A stretch of 64,000 bases of DNA from Thalassospira profundimaris (GTDB lineage Bacteria; Pseudomonadota; Alphaproteobacteria; Rhodospirillales; Thalassospiraceae). Positions 42,878-52,416 of this stretch are shown piece after piece. Position 1 is the first letter of the stretch; every line of letters begins with the position of its first letter. The stretch covers positions 62,001 to 126,000 of the forward strand of contig NZ_JPWI01000004.1 of assembly GCF_003326795.1 (NCBI RefSeq), read 5' to 3'. The notes below the pieces were generated by a model. That model saw only the letters and a list, made by a program, of their open reading frames with translations, did no database searches and had not been told where the DNA came from. A program made the translations under genes and the position numbers.

Positions 42878-43063
42878 TTATGAAAGCGACACAAGACACA
42901 CCACTTGATGATCCACATATCTGCCGAAATGAAAGGCCCCACCATCGTCAGCAAGCGTGCAATATTCAACTGGCTCATTGGGCCTCAGAACCTGATGACG
43001 AATGGCGTAGGTTTCTTTGACTGTTATGCGTTCCAACGCGATTAGGTGTGTCGGTTCTATCAC
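42878..43063 (-). pseudogene. Truncated GNAT acetyltransferase (N-terminal remnant)
   Basis: A 61-aa ORF from GTG 43063 to TAA 42878. Residues 10-61 (LERITVKETYAIRHQVLRPN, then AFHFGRYVDHQVVCLVSLS) match the first strand and helices of a GNAT of the type 'T-eTy-iRh-VLRp'. The acetyl-CoA-binding half is missing. I looked in the other frames downstream and did not find it, so the loss is a deletion, not one frameshift. The GTG overlaps the stop of the upstream kinase gene (GTGA at 43060-43063), so the original pair was translationally coupled. Confidence 0.7.
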
Positions 43064-43587
43064 GCAAGAAGGCGATGAAATGCTGTCGGCGGATTGTTTC
43101 TGACATGATTGATGATGTCTGCGGCACACCGCTGTGCAGACAAGCGGGATGTATCAACTGTGAAATCATAAGCGCCATGAGCATGCACGACATCGATTTG
43201 CGACCTTGCCAAACCGTTCGGGCGATCATCTCGTGATCTTTCGCGTTCTTCTGTGATTTCAATCGGGCATTTCACGCCGATGAAATACAGATCGACACCT
43301 TCAAATATTCCGGCAATTTCAGGCGCCCATTCCGCCTGATTAAGAACGTGATCAATGATCACATTCTGTTCCTCGGTACAAAACGGCAGCAGTGATTGAT
43401 GGAACTGGCGAAAGAGAGTCGGGCCGATTAGACGACGAAGCGCTGCATCTTCCCAAAACTGCGCGGGCAGGGATTGATGAAACTGATCGCGCGAGAATAT
43501 CAGGGTCGGGTCCGCAAGTTGTTTGCGCAACGCATGGGCAATGCTTGTTTTGCCTGCACTCGATGTGCCGTTCAAAAGGATAAACAC
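43060..43587 (-). CDS. Chloramphenicol-phosphotransferase-like P-loop kinase
   Basis: A 175-aa P-loop protein of the CPT family. Walker A is ILLNGTSSAGKTSIAHAL at the N-terminus; SRDQFHQSLP carries the likely catalytic Asp; VIIDHVL is the Walker-B-like strand and ITEERERSRDDRPNGLAR the Arg-rich lid. CPT phosphorylates chloramphenicol in Streptomyces, but most relatives have unknown small-molecule substrates. GTG at 43587 is the only start that keeps the P-loop at the N-terminus. It is followed, with overlap, by the truncated GNAT. Confidence 0.82.
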   Translation of the reverse strand: MFILLNGTSSAGKTSIAHALRKQLADPTLIFSRDQFHQSLPAQFWEDAALRRLIGPTLFRQFHQSLLPFCTEEQNVIIDHVLNQAEWAPEIAGIFEGVDLYFIGVKCPIEITEERERSRDDRPNGLARSQIDVVHAHGAYDFTVDTSRLSAQRCAADIINHVRNNPPTAFHRLLA

Positions 43588-43674
43588 CTGAAATCCCGTA
43601 TTCTGTGGTGGTGTGATTTATGCCAACACGATAGGTGGCTTCGCTTGTGGGGTAAAGCCATCCAAATACAAAAA

Positions 43675-43700
43675 TGGCGGCAAATAGAAATCTGCCGCCA
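43675..43700 (-). terminator. Rho-independent terminator after the luciferase-like gene
   Basis: Repeat tggcggca (43675-43682) / tgccgcca (43693-43700); read on the minus strand it is followed by tttttgt. It lies 26 nt past the stop. Confidence 0.75.
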
Positions 43701-43726
43701 CTTCCTGCCTTGGAGCTTTTGATGGC

Positions 43727-44746
43727 TTATGCGCAATCCTTGTCACTGCTTTGCGCATTCATTTCGGCAAACAATTCTGCGGCAATCGAAAAGGATTTCT
43801 GGCGTGCAGCCTGATCAAAGATATTTGCCGTCACCATGATCTCGTCGGCATTGGTCATATAGGCAAATTCGCGAAGCTTTTTGCGTACAGTGTCGTGTCC
43901 GCCAATTGCGGCATAGCGCATGGCGTGATCCACACCGGCCTTTTCGACACGGTTCCAGATTTCGCTCATATCCCTGACCGGTTTGGGCAGCTGGCCTGGC
44001 GTGCCACGGCGCAGATTCAGGAACTGTTGCTGCATCGATGTCGCAAGATATTCGCCTTCCTCGTCCGTGTCGGCGGCAAAGAATCCCATCGCGGCAATCG
44101 CATAGGGTTTATCAAGCTGTTCGCTTGGCTCAAAGCGATGGCGATAAAGGGTCAGGGCATCCATCAGCATGTCAGGGGCAAAATGCGATGCAAAGGCAAA
44201 GGGCAGGCCAAGGCGTGCGGCAAGGTCGGCAGAAAACAGGCTGCTTCCCAAAAGCCACATTGGCACTTGAGATCCGTAACCGGGAACCGCACGGATCGGC
44301 GGGTTGCCTTCAAGGGGGGCAAGGAAGGCCTGCACTTGCAAGACATCCTGAATAAAGCGTTCTTCGGATCCATGCATGTCACGACGCAGGGCGGCAGCGG
44401 TGCGTTGATCCGTGCCCGGCGCGCGTCCAATGCCGAGATCAATGCGGCCGGGATGAAGCGCATCAAGGGTGCCGAACTGTTCAGCGATCACAAGCGGCGC
44501 GTGGTTTGGCAGCATCACGCCACCCGATCCAACCCGGATGGTTTTGGTGCCAGCCGCGACATGTGCCATGACAACGGACGTCGCCGCACTGGCAATGCCG
44601 GGCATATTGTGATGTTCGGCCAGCCAATAGCGGTGATAACCGAGTTTTTCGGCATGCCGGGCAAGTTCAAGGGTATTGCGCAGGGCATCTGAAGGATGTT
44701 CGCCCGCATTTACCGGGCAAAGATCAAGAAGGGAATATCGTAGCAT
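43727..44746 (-). CDS. LLM-class flavin-dependent oxidoreductase (YhbW-like)
   Basis: A 339-aa luciferase-like monooxygenase, TIM-barrel, using reduced FMN or F420. Marks: [66 protein letters not shown] and ASHFAPD. This is the 'bacterial luciferase family, alpha-subunit-like' group without known substrate in E. coli YhbW. The ATG at 44746 starts with [10 protein letters not shown] as family members do; the TTG at 44773 adds nine residues. Confidence 0.87.
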   Translation of the reverse strand: MLRYSLLDLCPVNAGEHPSDALRNTLELARHAEKLGYHRYWLAEHHNMPGIASAATSVVMAHVAAGTKTIRVGSGGVMLPNHAPLVIAEQFGTLDALHPGRIDLGIGRAPGTDQRTAAALRRDMHGSEERFIQDVLQVQAFLAPLEGNPPIRAVPGYGSQVPMWLLGSSLFSADLAARLGLPFAFASHFAPDMLMDALTLYRHRFEPSEQLDKPYAIAAMGFFAADTDEEGEYLATSMQQQFLNLRRGTPGQLPKPVRDMSEIWNRVEKAGVDHAMRYAAIGGHDTVRKKLREFAYMTNADEIMVTANIFDQAARQKSFSIAAELFAEMNAQSSDKDCA

Positions 44747-44888
44747 CAGCCAGACTTTCGGTTTGGCGCACAAGGCCGCAATGCGGGGTGCGAGATTTCA
44801 CAGTTGGGCTTAATCTAGCCCGAAATCATCGTCTTGCCAGTCCCAAACGGGAATGGTCATATGGATGCCCTATCTTGGAGCATTGAAA

Positions 44889-45407
44889 ATGTTGATCATT
44901 CTTGGTGGATTGCCCGGTGTGGGTAAAACGTCGATTGCCAGATTGGCTGCCCGGGAACTCGGTGCGATCCATCTGCGAATTGACACGATAGAGCAGGCGA
45001 TTATTGATTGTGGTGTTGTTCCATCCGATGAAATGGGGCCGGTCGGATATGTTGTGGCAAACCGGATTGCCACGGATAATTTGCGTCTTGGGCACTTGGT
45101 GATCGGGGATGCGGTCAATCCGATTGAAGTTTCCCGTGCCGAATGGCGAGAAGCTGCAAGGATGGCAGATAAACCCTTTGTTCAGATTGAACTGATTTGT
45201 TCTGATTGTGATCAGCACCGCCATCGGGTTGAAACCCGCAAGAGCGATATCGACAACCTGAAACTGCCCGACTGGCAAAAGGTCTGTGACCGAGAATATC
45301 ATTCCTGGGCCGAAGCGGATCTTGTGATTGATACGGCTTTGCAGACCCTTGATGCATCTGCCGATATGCTTGTCAGTTTTGTTCGGGAACGGATTGCAAC
45401 CATCTGA
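44889..45407 (+). CDS. AAA/zeta-like small-molecule kinase
   Basis: A 172-aa P-loop kinase: MLIILGGLPGVGKTSIARLA at the N-terminus holds Walker A; HLRIDTIEQAI gives a substrate-contact Asp; DREYHSWAEADLVIDTA is typical of the C-terminal part of this group. Relatives act as adenylylsulfate-, gluconate- or antibiotic-kinase-like enzymes or as zeta-type toxins. No antitoxin-like gene is adjacent, so a metabolic kinase is more likely. The ATG at 44889 is used because GGAG lies 11 nt before it; the frame runs to 44853. Confidence 0.78.
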   Translation: MLIILGGLPGVGKTSIARLAARELGAIHLRIDTIEQAIIDCGVVPSDEMGPVGYVVANRIATDNLRLGHLVIGDAVNPIEVSRAEWREAARMADKPFVQIELICSDCDQHRHRVETRKSDIDNLKLPDWQKVCDREYHSWAEADLVIDTALQTLDASADMLVSFVRERIATI

Positions 45408-45426
45408 ATAGAATATGTTTGTTTGC

Positions 45427-46332
45427 CTATCTATCGATGTCAGGTTTTCGATGTGCAGCAAGCGTGCGGCTGACGAAATTTCGAAGCGCGATCGAAATAT
45501 CGTTGCTGCGATAGGCCAGTGACAACTGGGCAATTGGAACGTTGCCCTCGATCTCGCGATAGGCAACGCCATTGGCCTGAAGCTGTGTCATTGGTTTGGG
45601 TACCAGTGAAAAGCCAAGTTCGGCAGCAACAAAGTTAATGACCGATCCCAGCTGCGGGGCGATCTGACCCAGTTGCGGTTCAAACCCGGCGTCACGGCAG
45701 GCGGTGACCACCTTGTCGAAATGGGTGGGGCCAACGGCCCGCGGCGTCAGGATCAATGCATCATCGCGCAAGTCAGCCAGCGATATCTTGTCGTGCCGTG
45801 CGGCCGGGTGACCGGCCGGAAGCACGGCCACCATCGGTTCGGATGAAATCACATGCAGGCGAATGCCATCTCCTGCAATCGCATCCTGGCGAAGAAACAC
45901 CGCATCAAGGCGTTCTTCGCGCAGGCTTGCGACAAGCTGTGCCGAGTTGGCTTCTTCAAGCGTCATTTCGACACCGGGATAGGCACGGCGAAAGTCGCGA
46001 AAGACCCGAGGTACGGACGGGCTGAATGCGGCAGAGGCGGTGAACCCGACGCGAATGGACCCGACTTCGCCACGACCGGCCCGCTGGGCTGCGCGAATGG
46101 CACGTTCGGCAAGATCGGGGAATTGGACAACCACATCGTAAAACGCTGATCCGGCTTCTGTCAGTTCGGCGCCATGGGGTACGCGATGGAAAAGGGCCGT
46201 ACCAATTTCGGTTTCAAGGTCGCGGATTTGCTGACTAAGTGGCGGTTGACCGATGCCGATCCGGGCGGCGGCGCGGGTGAAATTGCCTTCGCGGGCGACG
46301 GCCAGAAAGTAGCGAATATGACGAAGTTCCAT
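45427..46332 (-). CDS. LysR-type transcriptional regulator
   Basis: A 301-aa regulator with N-terminal MELRHIRYFLAVAREGNFTR and AAARIGIGQPPLSQQIRDLE helix-turn-helix and a ligand-binding domain beginning SIRVGFTASAAFSPSVPRVF. It is divergent from the MFS gene with 110 bp between starts. The gap is AT-rich with tccaa and ttgga half-sites facing each other, which could be a LysR-binding site. It probably controls the exporter. Confidence 0.92.
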   Translation of the reverse strand: MELRHIRYFLAVAREGNFTRAAARIGIGQPPLSQQIRDLETEIGTALFHRVPHGAELTEAGSAFYDVVVQFPDLAERAIRAAQRAGRGEVGSIRVGFTASAAFSPSVPRVFRDFRRAYPGVEMTLEEANSAQLVASLREERLDAVFLRQDAIAGDGIRLHVISSEPMVAVLPAGHPAARHDKISLADLRDDALILTPRAVGPTHFDKVVTACRDAGFEPQLGQIAPQLGSVINFVAAELGFSLVPKPMTQLQANGVAYREIEGNVPIAQLSLAYRSNDISIALRNFVSRTLAAHRKPDIDR

Positions 46333-46442
46333 TTACGATATATCCAAAGAATATCAAGAATGACTGTTCCATATATTGGACGGATGACGAAAGGAATGCA
46401 ATCATAACCATACCCCACGAACCCTTCTAAACGAGGTCGCAA

Positions 46443-47831
46443 ATGTCTGTTTCTTCGGAACAGGAACCTGAGTCCCATGTGCAAGAAGTAACAGCCATGT
46501 CGGCATCGTCGATAAGTGCGCTTCCCCAGCGTACTGATAACCCACTCGCGTCCACCAATGCGCATATGCCTGCAGAACCGGTCTGGATCAGTCCGGGTTC
46601 TGCCGCATTTCGCCGGATCAGTGTTGCGCTTTTCCTTGCCGGATATGCGACCTTTTCCCTGATCTATTGTGTGCAGCCACTGTTGCCCGAACTGGCCGAT
46701 CATTTTGGCGTCGGGCCTGCTGAAAGCTCGCTTGCGCTGTCACTGACCACCGGGCTTCTGGCTTTTGCCATTTTGTTGGCCGGTGCCGTGTCCGAAGCCA
46801 CCGGGCGCAAACAATTGATGCTGGTGTCGATGTGTGTGGCATCGATCCTGAATGTGATCGCGCCGTTTCTTTCGGACTGGCATGCCTTTCTGGCGCTGCG
46901 CGCGGTTGAGGGACTTGTACTTGGTGGTGTTCCCGCTGTTGCCATGGCCTATCTGGCCGAGGAAATCGACCCCAAAGGGTTGGGCATGGCTATGGGCATC
47001 TATATCAGTGGCACGGCAATCGGTGGCCTGAGTGGTCGTGTCGTGATCGGTTTTCTGACTGACCTGTTTGGCTGGCACGCGGCCCTTGGGGCCATGGGGG
47101 CTCTTGGATTGCTTGCAGCCCTTGGCTTTGCTGTTTTGTTGCCGGCATCGCGCAACTTTGTTCGCCGTCCGGGCTTTCAGGTGCGCTACCATATGCGGGC
47201 CTGGGGCGGGCACCTTAAACATGCCGGATTGCCGTTTGTGTTTCTGGTCGGTGCCTTTGCCATGGGCTGTTTTGTCACGGTGTTTAACTATGTCGGGTTC
47301 CGGCTATCTGATGCGCCCTATGGCCTTAGTCAAAGTCAGATCGGTCTGATCTTTGTGGTCTATCTGTGTGGATCGGTGATGTCATCCCTTGCCGGGGCTT
47401 TGTCAGACAAGCTAGGCCGGGGGCCGGTTCTTGTGGTCGGGATTTTGTTGGCCGGTCTTGGTGTTGCGCTCACCATGCTTGAAAGCCTTGGCGGGATCAT
47501 TGGTGGCATTGTGGTTCTGACCAGTGGCTTTTTCGTTGCCCATTCGATTGCAAGCGGCTGGGTCGGGCGACTTGCCGAGACCTCCAAAGGCCATGCATCG
47601 TCGCTCTATCTGCTGGCCTATTATCTTGGGTCAAGCATCATGGGCTCGGTCGGTGGCTGGTTCTGGTCACATGGTGGCTGGAATGCGGTGGCGGGATTTG
47701 CCGGTGCCTTGCTGGTTGGTGCGCTTCTGTGCGGCATTTATCTGTGGCGGTTGGCATCGCAAGCGGCTCAGGCCGTTCCCAAGGAGAAAGGGCGTTCGTC
47801 CCTGTCAGTGGAACTGGCCGACGCGACATGA
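46443..47831 (+). CDS. MFS transporter (YnfM/arabinose-efflux-like)
   Basis: A 462-aa carrier with about twelve hydrophobic segments and a long polar N-terminal tail of about 50 residues. The first half holds LFLAGYATFSLIYCVQPLLP, SLALSLTTGLLAFAILLAGAV, SEATGRKQLML and ALRAVEGLVLGGVPAVAMAYLAEE; GSVMSSLAGALSDKLGRGPVL starts the second half. This matches YnfM-type drug or metabolite exporters that often sit next to a LysR gene. GAGG precedes the ATG at 46443. A strong bidirectional terminator follows. Confidence 0.9.
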   Translation: MSVSSEQEPESHVQEVTAMSASSISALPQRTDNPLASTNAHMPAEPVWISPGSAAFRRISVALFLAGYATFSLIYCVQPLLPELADHFGVGPAESSLALSLTTGLLAFAILLAGAVSEATGRKQLMLVSMCVASILNVIAPFLSDWHAFLALRAVEGLVLGGVPAVAMAYLAEEIDPKGLGMAMGIYISGTAIGGLSGRVVIGFLTDLFGWHAALGAMGALGLLAALGFAVLLPASRNFVRRPGFQVRYHMRAWGGHLKHAGLPFVFLVGAFAMGCFVTVFNYVGFRLSDAPYGLSQSQIGLIFVVYLCGSVMSSLAGALSDKLGRGPVLVVGILLAGLGVALTMLESLGGIIGGIVVLTSGFFVAHSIASGWVGRLAETSKGHASSLYLLAYYLGSSIMGSVGGWFWSHGGWNAVAGFAGALLVGALLCGIYLWRLASQAAQAVPKEKGRSSLSVELADAT

Positions 47832-47857
47832 AACTGCGTTCAAGGCAGATGACAAAA

Positions 47858-47892
47858 ACAAAACCCCGCCAGTTCGACTGGCGGGGTTTTGT
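47858..47892. terminator. Bidirectional terminator between the MFS gene and cysK
   Basis: Perfect 15-bp repeat acaaaaccccgccag / ctggcggggttttgt with a 5-nt loop ttcga. T runs exist on both strands; it serves the two converging genes. Confidence 0.93.
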
Positions 47893-47912
47893 GTTGGACA
47901 AGGCGTTGGGAC

Positions 47913-48911
47913 TTACAGCCAATCGGGGCTTGGAAGACCTTTTTCCTTAAGGAATTCGGGATTCCAAAGCTTGCTCTGATAGCGGGTGCCAAGGTCGCAC
48001 AGGATCGTGACAATGGTTTTGCCCGGGCCCAGTTCGCGGGCAAGGCGCACTGCACCGGCAATGTTAATGCCGGTCGATCCGCCCATGCACAGACCTTCTT
48101 CCTTAAGCAGGTCAAAGACGATCGGCAGCATTTCTTCATCCGAAATCTGGAACGGGTGATCGATGTCAACGCCTTCAAGGTTGGCGGTGATACGGCCCTG
48201 ACCAATGCCCTCGGAGATCGAGCTGCCTTCGGATTTCAGTTCACCGAACTTGTAGTGGCTGTAAAGGGCCGCACCCATCGGATCGGCAAGGCCGATCTGG
48301 ATGTTTTTGTTGCGCTCTTTCAGCGCGAGCGAAACACCGGCAAGCGTGCCGCCAGTGCCGACTGCACAGATAAAGCCATCAATCTTCCCGTCGGTCTGTT
48401 CCCAGATTTCGGGTGCAGTGGTGTCGATATGGCCCTGACGGTTGGCAACGTTGTCAAACTGGTTGGCCCAGATGGCGCCATTGGGTTCGGTTTGTGCCAG
48501 TTCTTCGGCCAGACGGCGGGAAACATGCACATAGTTGTTCTGATCGCGATAGGGTACAGCCGGAACTTCGCGCAGATCAGCACCAAGCAGACGCAGAAGA
48601 TCTTTCTTTTCCTGACTCTGGGTTTCCGGAATGACAATCACGGTGCGATAGCCAAGCGCGTTGCCCACAACAGCAAGGCCAATGCCGGTATTGCCAGCCG
48701 TGCCTTCGACAATCACGCCGCCGGGTTTCAGAAGGCCGCGGGCCTCGGCATCACGAATGATGGCAAGGGCAGCACGGTCTTTGACCGATCCGCCCGGATT
48801 TGCATATTCGGCCTTGCCAAGAATGGTGCAACCCGTCAGCTCGGAAACCTTTTTCAGCTTCACAAGCGGGGTGCGGCCAATGGCTTCGATGGTGCCATTG
48901 CGTATGTCCAT
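47913..48911 (-). CDS. cysK: Cysteine synthase A
   Basis: A 332-aa fold-type II PLP enzyme making cysteine from O-acetylserine and sulfide. YANPGGSVKDRAAL has the PLP lysine, VEGTAGNTGIGLAVVG the substrate loop, CAVGTGGTLAGVSLALKE the phosphate-binding glycines. The body resembles CysK but the C-terminus has an extended region (DLGTRYQSKLWNPEFL) found in the alphaproteobacterial 'cysteine synthase A' subgroup. ATG at 48911 with GGAG 8 nt before is used; the frame opens at TTG 48923. Confidence 0.92.
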   Translation of the reverse strand: MDIRNGTIEAIGRTPLVKLKKVSELTGCTILGKAEYANPGGSVKDRAALAIIRDAEARGLLKPGGVIVEGTAGNTGIGLAVVGNALGYRTVIVIPETQSQEKKDLLRLLGADLREVPAVPYRDQNNYVHVSRRLAEELAQTEPNGAIWANQFDNVANRQGHIDTTAPEIWEQTDGKIDGFICAVGTGGTLAGVSLALKERNKNIQIGLADPMGAALYSHYKFGELKSEGSSISEGIGQGRITANLEGVDIDHPFQISDEEMLPIVFDLLKEEGLCMGGSTGINIAGAVRLARELGPGKTIVTILCDLGTRYQSKLWNPEFLKEKGLPSPDWL

Positions 48912-49053
48912 GACAGACTCCAAACGTGGTTGGGTTCAAAATTTGATTAGTTGTTGATTGGGACTTTATTACACAAAAGTCAAGATAGTTTGGAAATTAC
49001 AACGAAAAGTTTGTGTTGAATTTCACAGTCGTCGAAATGCTGCGAAACAGATG

Positions 49054-49674
49054 CTAAATGCCAGCTTCCTTGCGGATGCGGTCGCGGTTCAGCATCAGCC
49101 ATTGAATGGCAATGGTTGTCGTTGCATTGCAGAGTTGTCCATTCTGCAACATGGCAAAGCATTCTTCTGCGGACACGGTAAAGACGCGAATGTCTTCGCC
49201 TTCTTCGTCGAGACCGTGAATGCCGCCGACCTTTGATGCATCAACCCGCCCATAGAACATGGTGACTGTTTCGCTCGAACAGCCCGGTGTCACGTAATAT
49301 TGTGATATCTTTTCAAGCGGTGCGATGATCTCGCAACCGGCTTCTTCGATGGTTTCACGGAGTGCGACGTTTTCGGCGGTCTCGCCATCCTCGATGATGC
49401 CTGCGACAATTTCGATCAGCCATACGGGCATATCAGGATAGCGCTCCTGAACCGACAATGTGCCCGGACGGAATTGCTCGATCAGAATGACTTCATCACG
49501 TACAGGGTCATAGGGCAGGACGGCGACAGCATGCCCGCGTTCCAGGATTTCGCGCTGAAGAATTGCACTTTTCCCGCCATCAAACTTGTCATGTTGTAAG
49601 CGATAGACATCAAGTTTGAAATACCCGTCCCAACCACGTTTGCGTTGGATGATGTCAAAAGTTTTGTGAGGCAT
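49054..49674 (-). CDS. NUDIX hydrolase, ADP-ribose pyrophosphatase-like
   Basis: A 206-aa NUDIX protein of the NudF type. The NUDIX box is in GIIEDGETAENVALRETIEE followed by AGC (G-x5-E-x7-REUxEExGU); the N-terminal QFRPGTLSVQERYPDMPVWL and the YYVTPGCSSETVTMFY segment are typical of ADP-ribose pyrophosphatases. It hydrolyses ADP-ribose to AMP and ribose-5-phosphate. The ATG at 49674 (MPHKTFDII) is used; the frame to 49851 carries a leader with no conserved features. It is divergent from the diguanylate cyclase. Confidence 0.87.
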   Translation of the reverse strand: MPHKTFDIIQRKRGWDGYFKLDVYRLQHDKFDGGKSAILQREILERGHAVAVLPYDPVRDEVILIEQFRPGTLSVQERYPDMPVWLIEIVAGIIEDGETAENVALRETIEEAGCEIIAPLEKISQYYVTPGCSSETVTMFYGRVDASKVGGIHGLDEEGEDIRVFTVSAEECFAMLQNGQLCNATTTIAIQWLMLNRDRIRKEAGI

Positions 49675-49901
49675 TGCTTCTTTTCCATGATTGTTCGTTG
49701 ACGGGCATGTTTTGAATGCGCGAAAAGATGGAATAATTTTAAACTGGAAGTGATATTCTTTTATTCTTATGTATGTGTTTGATGAAACGCATGGCTGTAG
49801 TGGTGCTGGCCATGCCGGTTTAACAGGTCGTCGTTGGGATAGGTAGGGCATCCCTATGTTTTAATTATACCTGAACTGTTGTACTATTTAAGGCATCATT
49901 A

Positions 49902-49930
49902 AAGCCACGTGACGGGAAAACATGTGGCTT
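49902..49930 (+). other. Leader hairpin before the diguanylate cyclase
   Basis: Repeat aagccacgtg / catgtggctt (one G-T pair), 9-nt loop, 34 nt upstream of the start. It could be a leader structure or a weak terminator. I found no known riboswitch there. The rest of the 290-bp gap (49675-49964) is AT-rich promoter-like sequence. Confidence 0.35.
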
Positions 49931-49964
49931 CGCATTTCAGAGTTTCGGGGGAAACAAGACGTTG

Positions 49965-51596
49965 ATGCGGTTTGAGCCAACAGAAATCGCACGTCTGTAT
50001 GGGCGGTCACGCGTGGGAGTTGTCGTACATCAGGATTTGAAAGCCGTGTATGTCAATGACGCCTATGCGAAGATGCTCGGTCGCCGGGATGTCAAGGACT
50101 TCATGAGCGAACCTGACATGCGGCAATACATCCCGCCAAGTTTCCACCACGAGGCTGCCAAACTGTCCGAAGGCTTTCAGGAAGGTCACGGATTTCACGG
50201 CTGGAAGAAAGTCTACAACATCCGTACGGATGGTACGCCGGTCTGGATGGAAATCAGCGACGAAACTGTTGAATGGGGACAGGGTAACGCTGTTCTGACC
50301 ACGGCACAGATGATTGACAATGGCACTACCGCCATGCAGGTCGACCACATGCTGGGGCGCTCCTTTATCGGGGTTATGGTCCATCGCAATATGACCGCGC
50401 TGTATGTCAATGATGCCTTTGCCCATCTTATGGGGTCGGAAAATGCCAGCAAGTTCATGGAAAACCCCAATGTTCTGCGCTTTATACCGGAACAGAACCG
50501 CCCACGCGCGCTGAAGCATGTCGCAGGTATTCTTAGTGGTGCGTTGCGCGGTGAACGACACCGCGTCCGGGACATCCTTGATGATGGAAGTTCGGTCTGG
50601 CGTGACCTGACTGACGAACGCATTCTTTGGCATGACGGAAAACCCGCCATTCTTACGACCGCGCATGATGTGCGCGACGAAGTTGAAATGAATGAAGAAT
50701 TGGTACGCGCCAAGGCAAGCCTTGAAGAGGCGGTAACCGAAGTGATCCGGCTTGTGCCATCAGCGGTGGCGATGCTTGATAGCGACCTTAAGGTCATTCA
50801 TCATAATTACGAATTTTCCCGTCTGTTTGGCGTTCCGAAATCCGAGGATGATAGCCCGTCATTTGATATTTCAGCCCTTCGTGAATGCTATGCGAAGATG
50901 AAGCAAAATGGTCACGGGCACGCGACGCTTGATGAAATGCAAACGCCGTCCGGGCGGCTGGCCGATATTCGCATGAATATGATGGAAGGTGGCGGGGTGA
51001 TGGTATCTGCCACCGACATCACCGATCACAAGCGCAAGGAACAGATGCTTGATACTCTTGCATCGACCGATCCGCTGACCCGTGCCTTGAACCGGCGTGG
51101 TTTTGAAATCGCCGTCAGTCGATTGCGTGAAATTCGTCATCTGAAAGACAAAAGCTGGGTCTTTGGTCTGATCATCCTTGATCTGGATTACTTCAAGGAT
51201 ATCAACGATACCTATGGTCATGCTATTGGCGACAGGGTGCTGGAAAAAGTGGCCGAGACCCTGCGTCAGGCATTGCGTGATGATGACCTCGTTGTACGTC
51301 TGGGCGGTGAGGAATTCGCAGTCCTGTTGCCATCTGCAACCGCAGCCGTGACCAAGCGCATTGGCGAACGACTTGCAAATATGATCCGCGCGATCGAAGT
51401 GCCGGTTGAAAAGGATGGTGATGCTGTTGCCAAAGTTACCGCAAGCTTTGGCGCAACAGTTGGCGGTGAAGGTCGGCAAAGGTTCATTGAGCTGGCCGAA
51501 GCAATGGCACTTGCCGACGAGGCTATGTATGCCGCCAAGGAAGCCGGTCGCGACCAGCTGATCTTCCGGACGTTCGAGCGCGAACAGGATAGCTAG
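49965..51596 (+). CDS. PAS-PAS-GGDEF diguanylate cyclase
   Basis: A 543-aa soluble enzyme. Two tandem PAS-like domains share the pattern VGVVVHQDLKAVYVNDAYAKML (about 17-125) and IGVMVHRNMTALYVNDAFAHLM (about 140-245), a third sensor-like stretch follows (PSAVAMLDSDLKVIHHNYEF, 265-360), then a GGDEF domain from about 370: DPLTRALNRRGFE, LIILDLDYFKDINDTYGH, the active site LGGEEFAVLL, and the inhibitory RxxD site RDDD five residues before it. It should make c-di-GMP with product inhibition. The start is ATG 49965; a TTG lies one codon before. It is likely independent of the EAL/kinase operon. Confidence 0.93.
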   Translation: MRFEPTEIARLYGRSRVGVVVHQDLKAVYVNDAYAKMLGRRDVKDFMSEPDMRQYIPPSFHHEAAKLSEGFQEGHGFHGWKKVYNIRTDGTPVWMEISDETVEWGQGNAVLTTAQMIDNGTTAMQVDHMLGRSFIGVMVHRNMTALYVNDAFAHLMGSENASKFMENPNVLRFIPEQNRPRALKHVAGILSGALRGERHRVRDILDDGSSVWRDLTDERILWHDGKPAILTTAHDVRDEVEMNEELVRAKASLEEAVTEVIRLVPSAVAMLDSDLKVIHHNYEFSRLFGVPKSEDDSPSFDISALRECYAKMKQNGHGHATLDEMQTPSGRLADIRMNMMEGGGVMVSATDITDHKRKEQMLDTLASTDPLTRALNRRGFEIAVSRLREIRHLKDKSWVFGLIILDLDYFKDINDTYGHAIGDRVLEKVAETLRQALRDDDLVVRLGGEEFAVLLPSATAAVTKRIGERLANMIRAIEVPVEKDGDAVAKVTASFGATVGGEGRQRFIELAEAMALADEAMYAAKEAGRDQLIFRTFEREQDS

Positions 51597-51693
51597 TTCT
51601 TGATCAGTCTCGCGTTTGATGGTTGAGTTTTTCCCACTCTTCCCGATTTAATCTTGCCTGTGACAAAACCGTGTTTGTGCCGGAGTATGAAGC

Positions 51694-52203
51694 ATGATCA
51701 TTCGTGCAATGCGTCCTGAGGACGGGGCTTCTGTGGTTGATATTTATGCGCGCGGTATTTCAACCGGGAATGCAACATTTCAGGAAAATGCAGGAACCTG
51801 GGAAAACTGGGATGACGGACATCTCAAGGAATGCCGATTGGTTGCCTGCGATGATACCGGCCGTGTGACCGGCTGGGCAGGACTGTCGGGTGTTTCAAGC
51901 CGATGCGTCTATCGCGGTGTTGCCGAGATATCGGTTTATGTTGACCCGGATGTACAGGGGCAGGGGATTGGAAAGGCTCTTCTTTCCAGCCTGATCACAG
52001 AAAGCGAGGCACTGGGTATCTGGTCTCTGGAGGCCGGGATCTTTCCCGAAAACACTGCAAGTATCGCCCTTCATAAGCGGCTTGGCTTTGAAGAGATCGG
52101 TCTTCGACGTGGTCTTGGACGGATGGGTTATGGTCCAATGGCGGGACAATGGCGCGATGTGATGCTTTTGCAGCGGCGCAGTACAACCGTCGGGGTCGAC
52201 TAG
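51694..52203 (+). CDS. GNAT N-acetyltransferase, phosphinothricin acetyltransferase-like
   Basis: A 169-aa acetyltransferase of the PAT/YncA/MnaT group. MIIRAMRPEDGASVVDIYAR starts the fold; AEISVYVDPDVQGQGIGKAL carries the acetyl-CoA loop; LEAGIFPENTASIALHKRLG and FEEIGLRRGLGRM follow; GQWRDVMLLQRRS is the C-terminal strand seen in the PAT group. These acetylate phosphinothricin or methionine sulfone-like amino acids. GGAG precedes the ATG. Confidence 0.88.
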   Translation: MIIRAMRPEDGASVVDIYARGISTGNATFQENAGTWENWDDGHLKECRLVACDDTGRVTGWAGLSGVSSRCVYRGVAEISVYVDPDVQGQGIGKALLSSLITESEALGIWSLEAGIFPENTASIALHKRLGFEEIGLRRGLGRMGYGPMAGQWRDVMLLQRRSTTVGVD

Positions 52204-52416
52204 GCTGACATTTATTTGCGTGTTTCCTTAAATTCAGGCTGTTTTCTGCGAGTGTAGCGGGCTTTTTGTCGCTTTATTTGCAGGTTGCGCAAAAATACGT
52301 AGATGCGCTTTAAATTCGGCCTGCGATAGGGTAATCAACAAGGATAACCCGCGAAAACGCATAGTCCAGATATTCAGCCGAAAACGGCTGGTCAGACCAC
52401 ACAGGAGAGCGCCACC

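Noticed and set aside
43060-43587. Chloramphenicol resistance gene
   Set aside because: The protein is only CPT-like; most relatives are not resistance enzymes and no mobile context is present.
44889-45407. Zeta-type toxin of a toxin-antitoxin pair
   Set aside because: P-loop kinase fold only; no small antitoxin gene is adjacent or overlapping.
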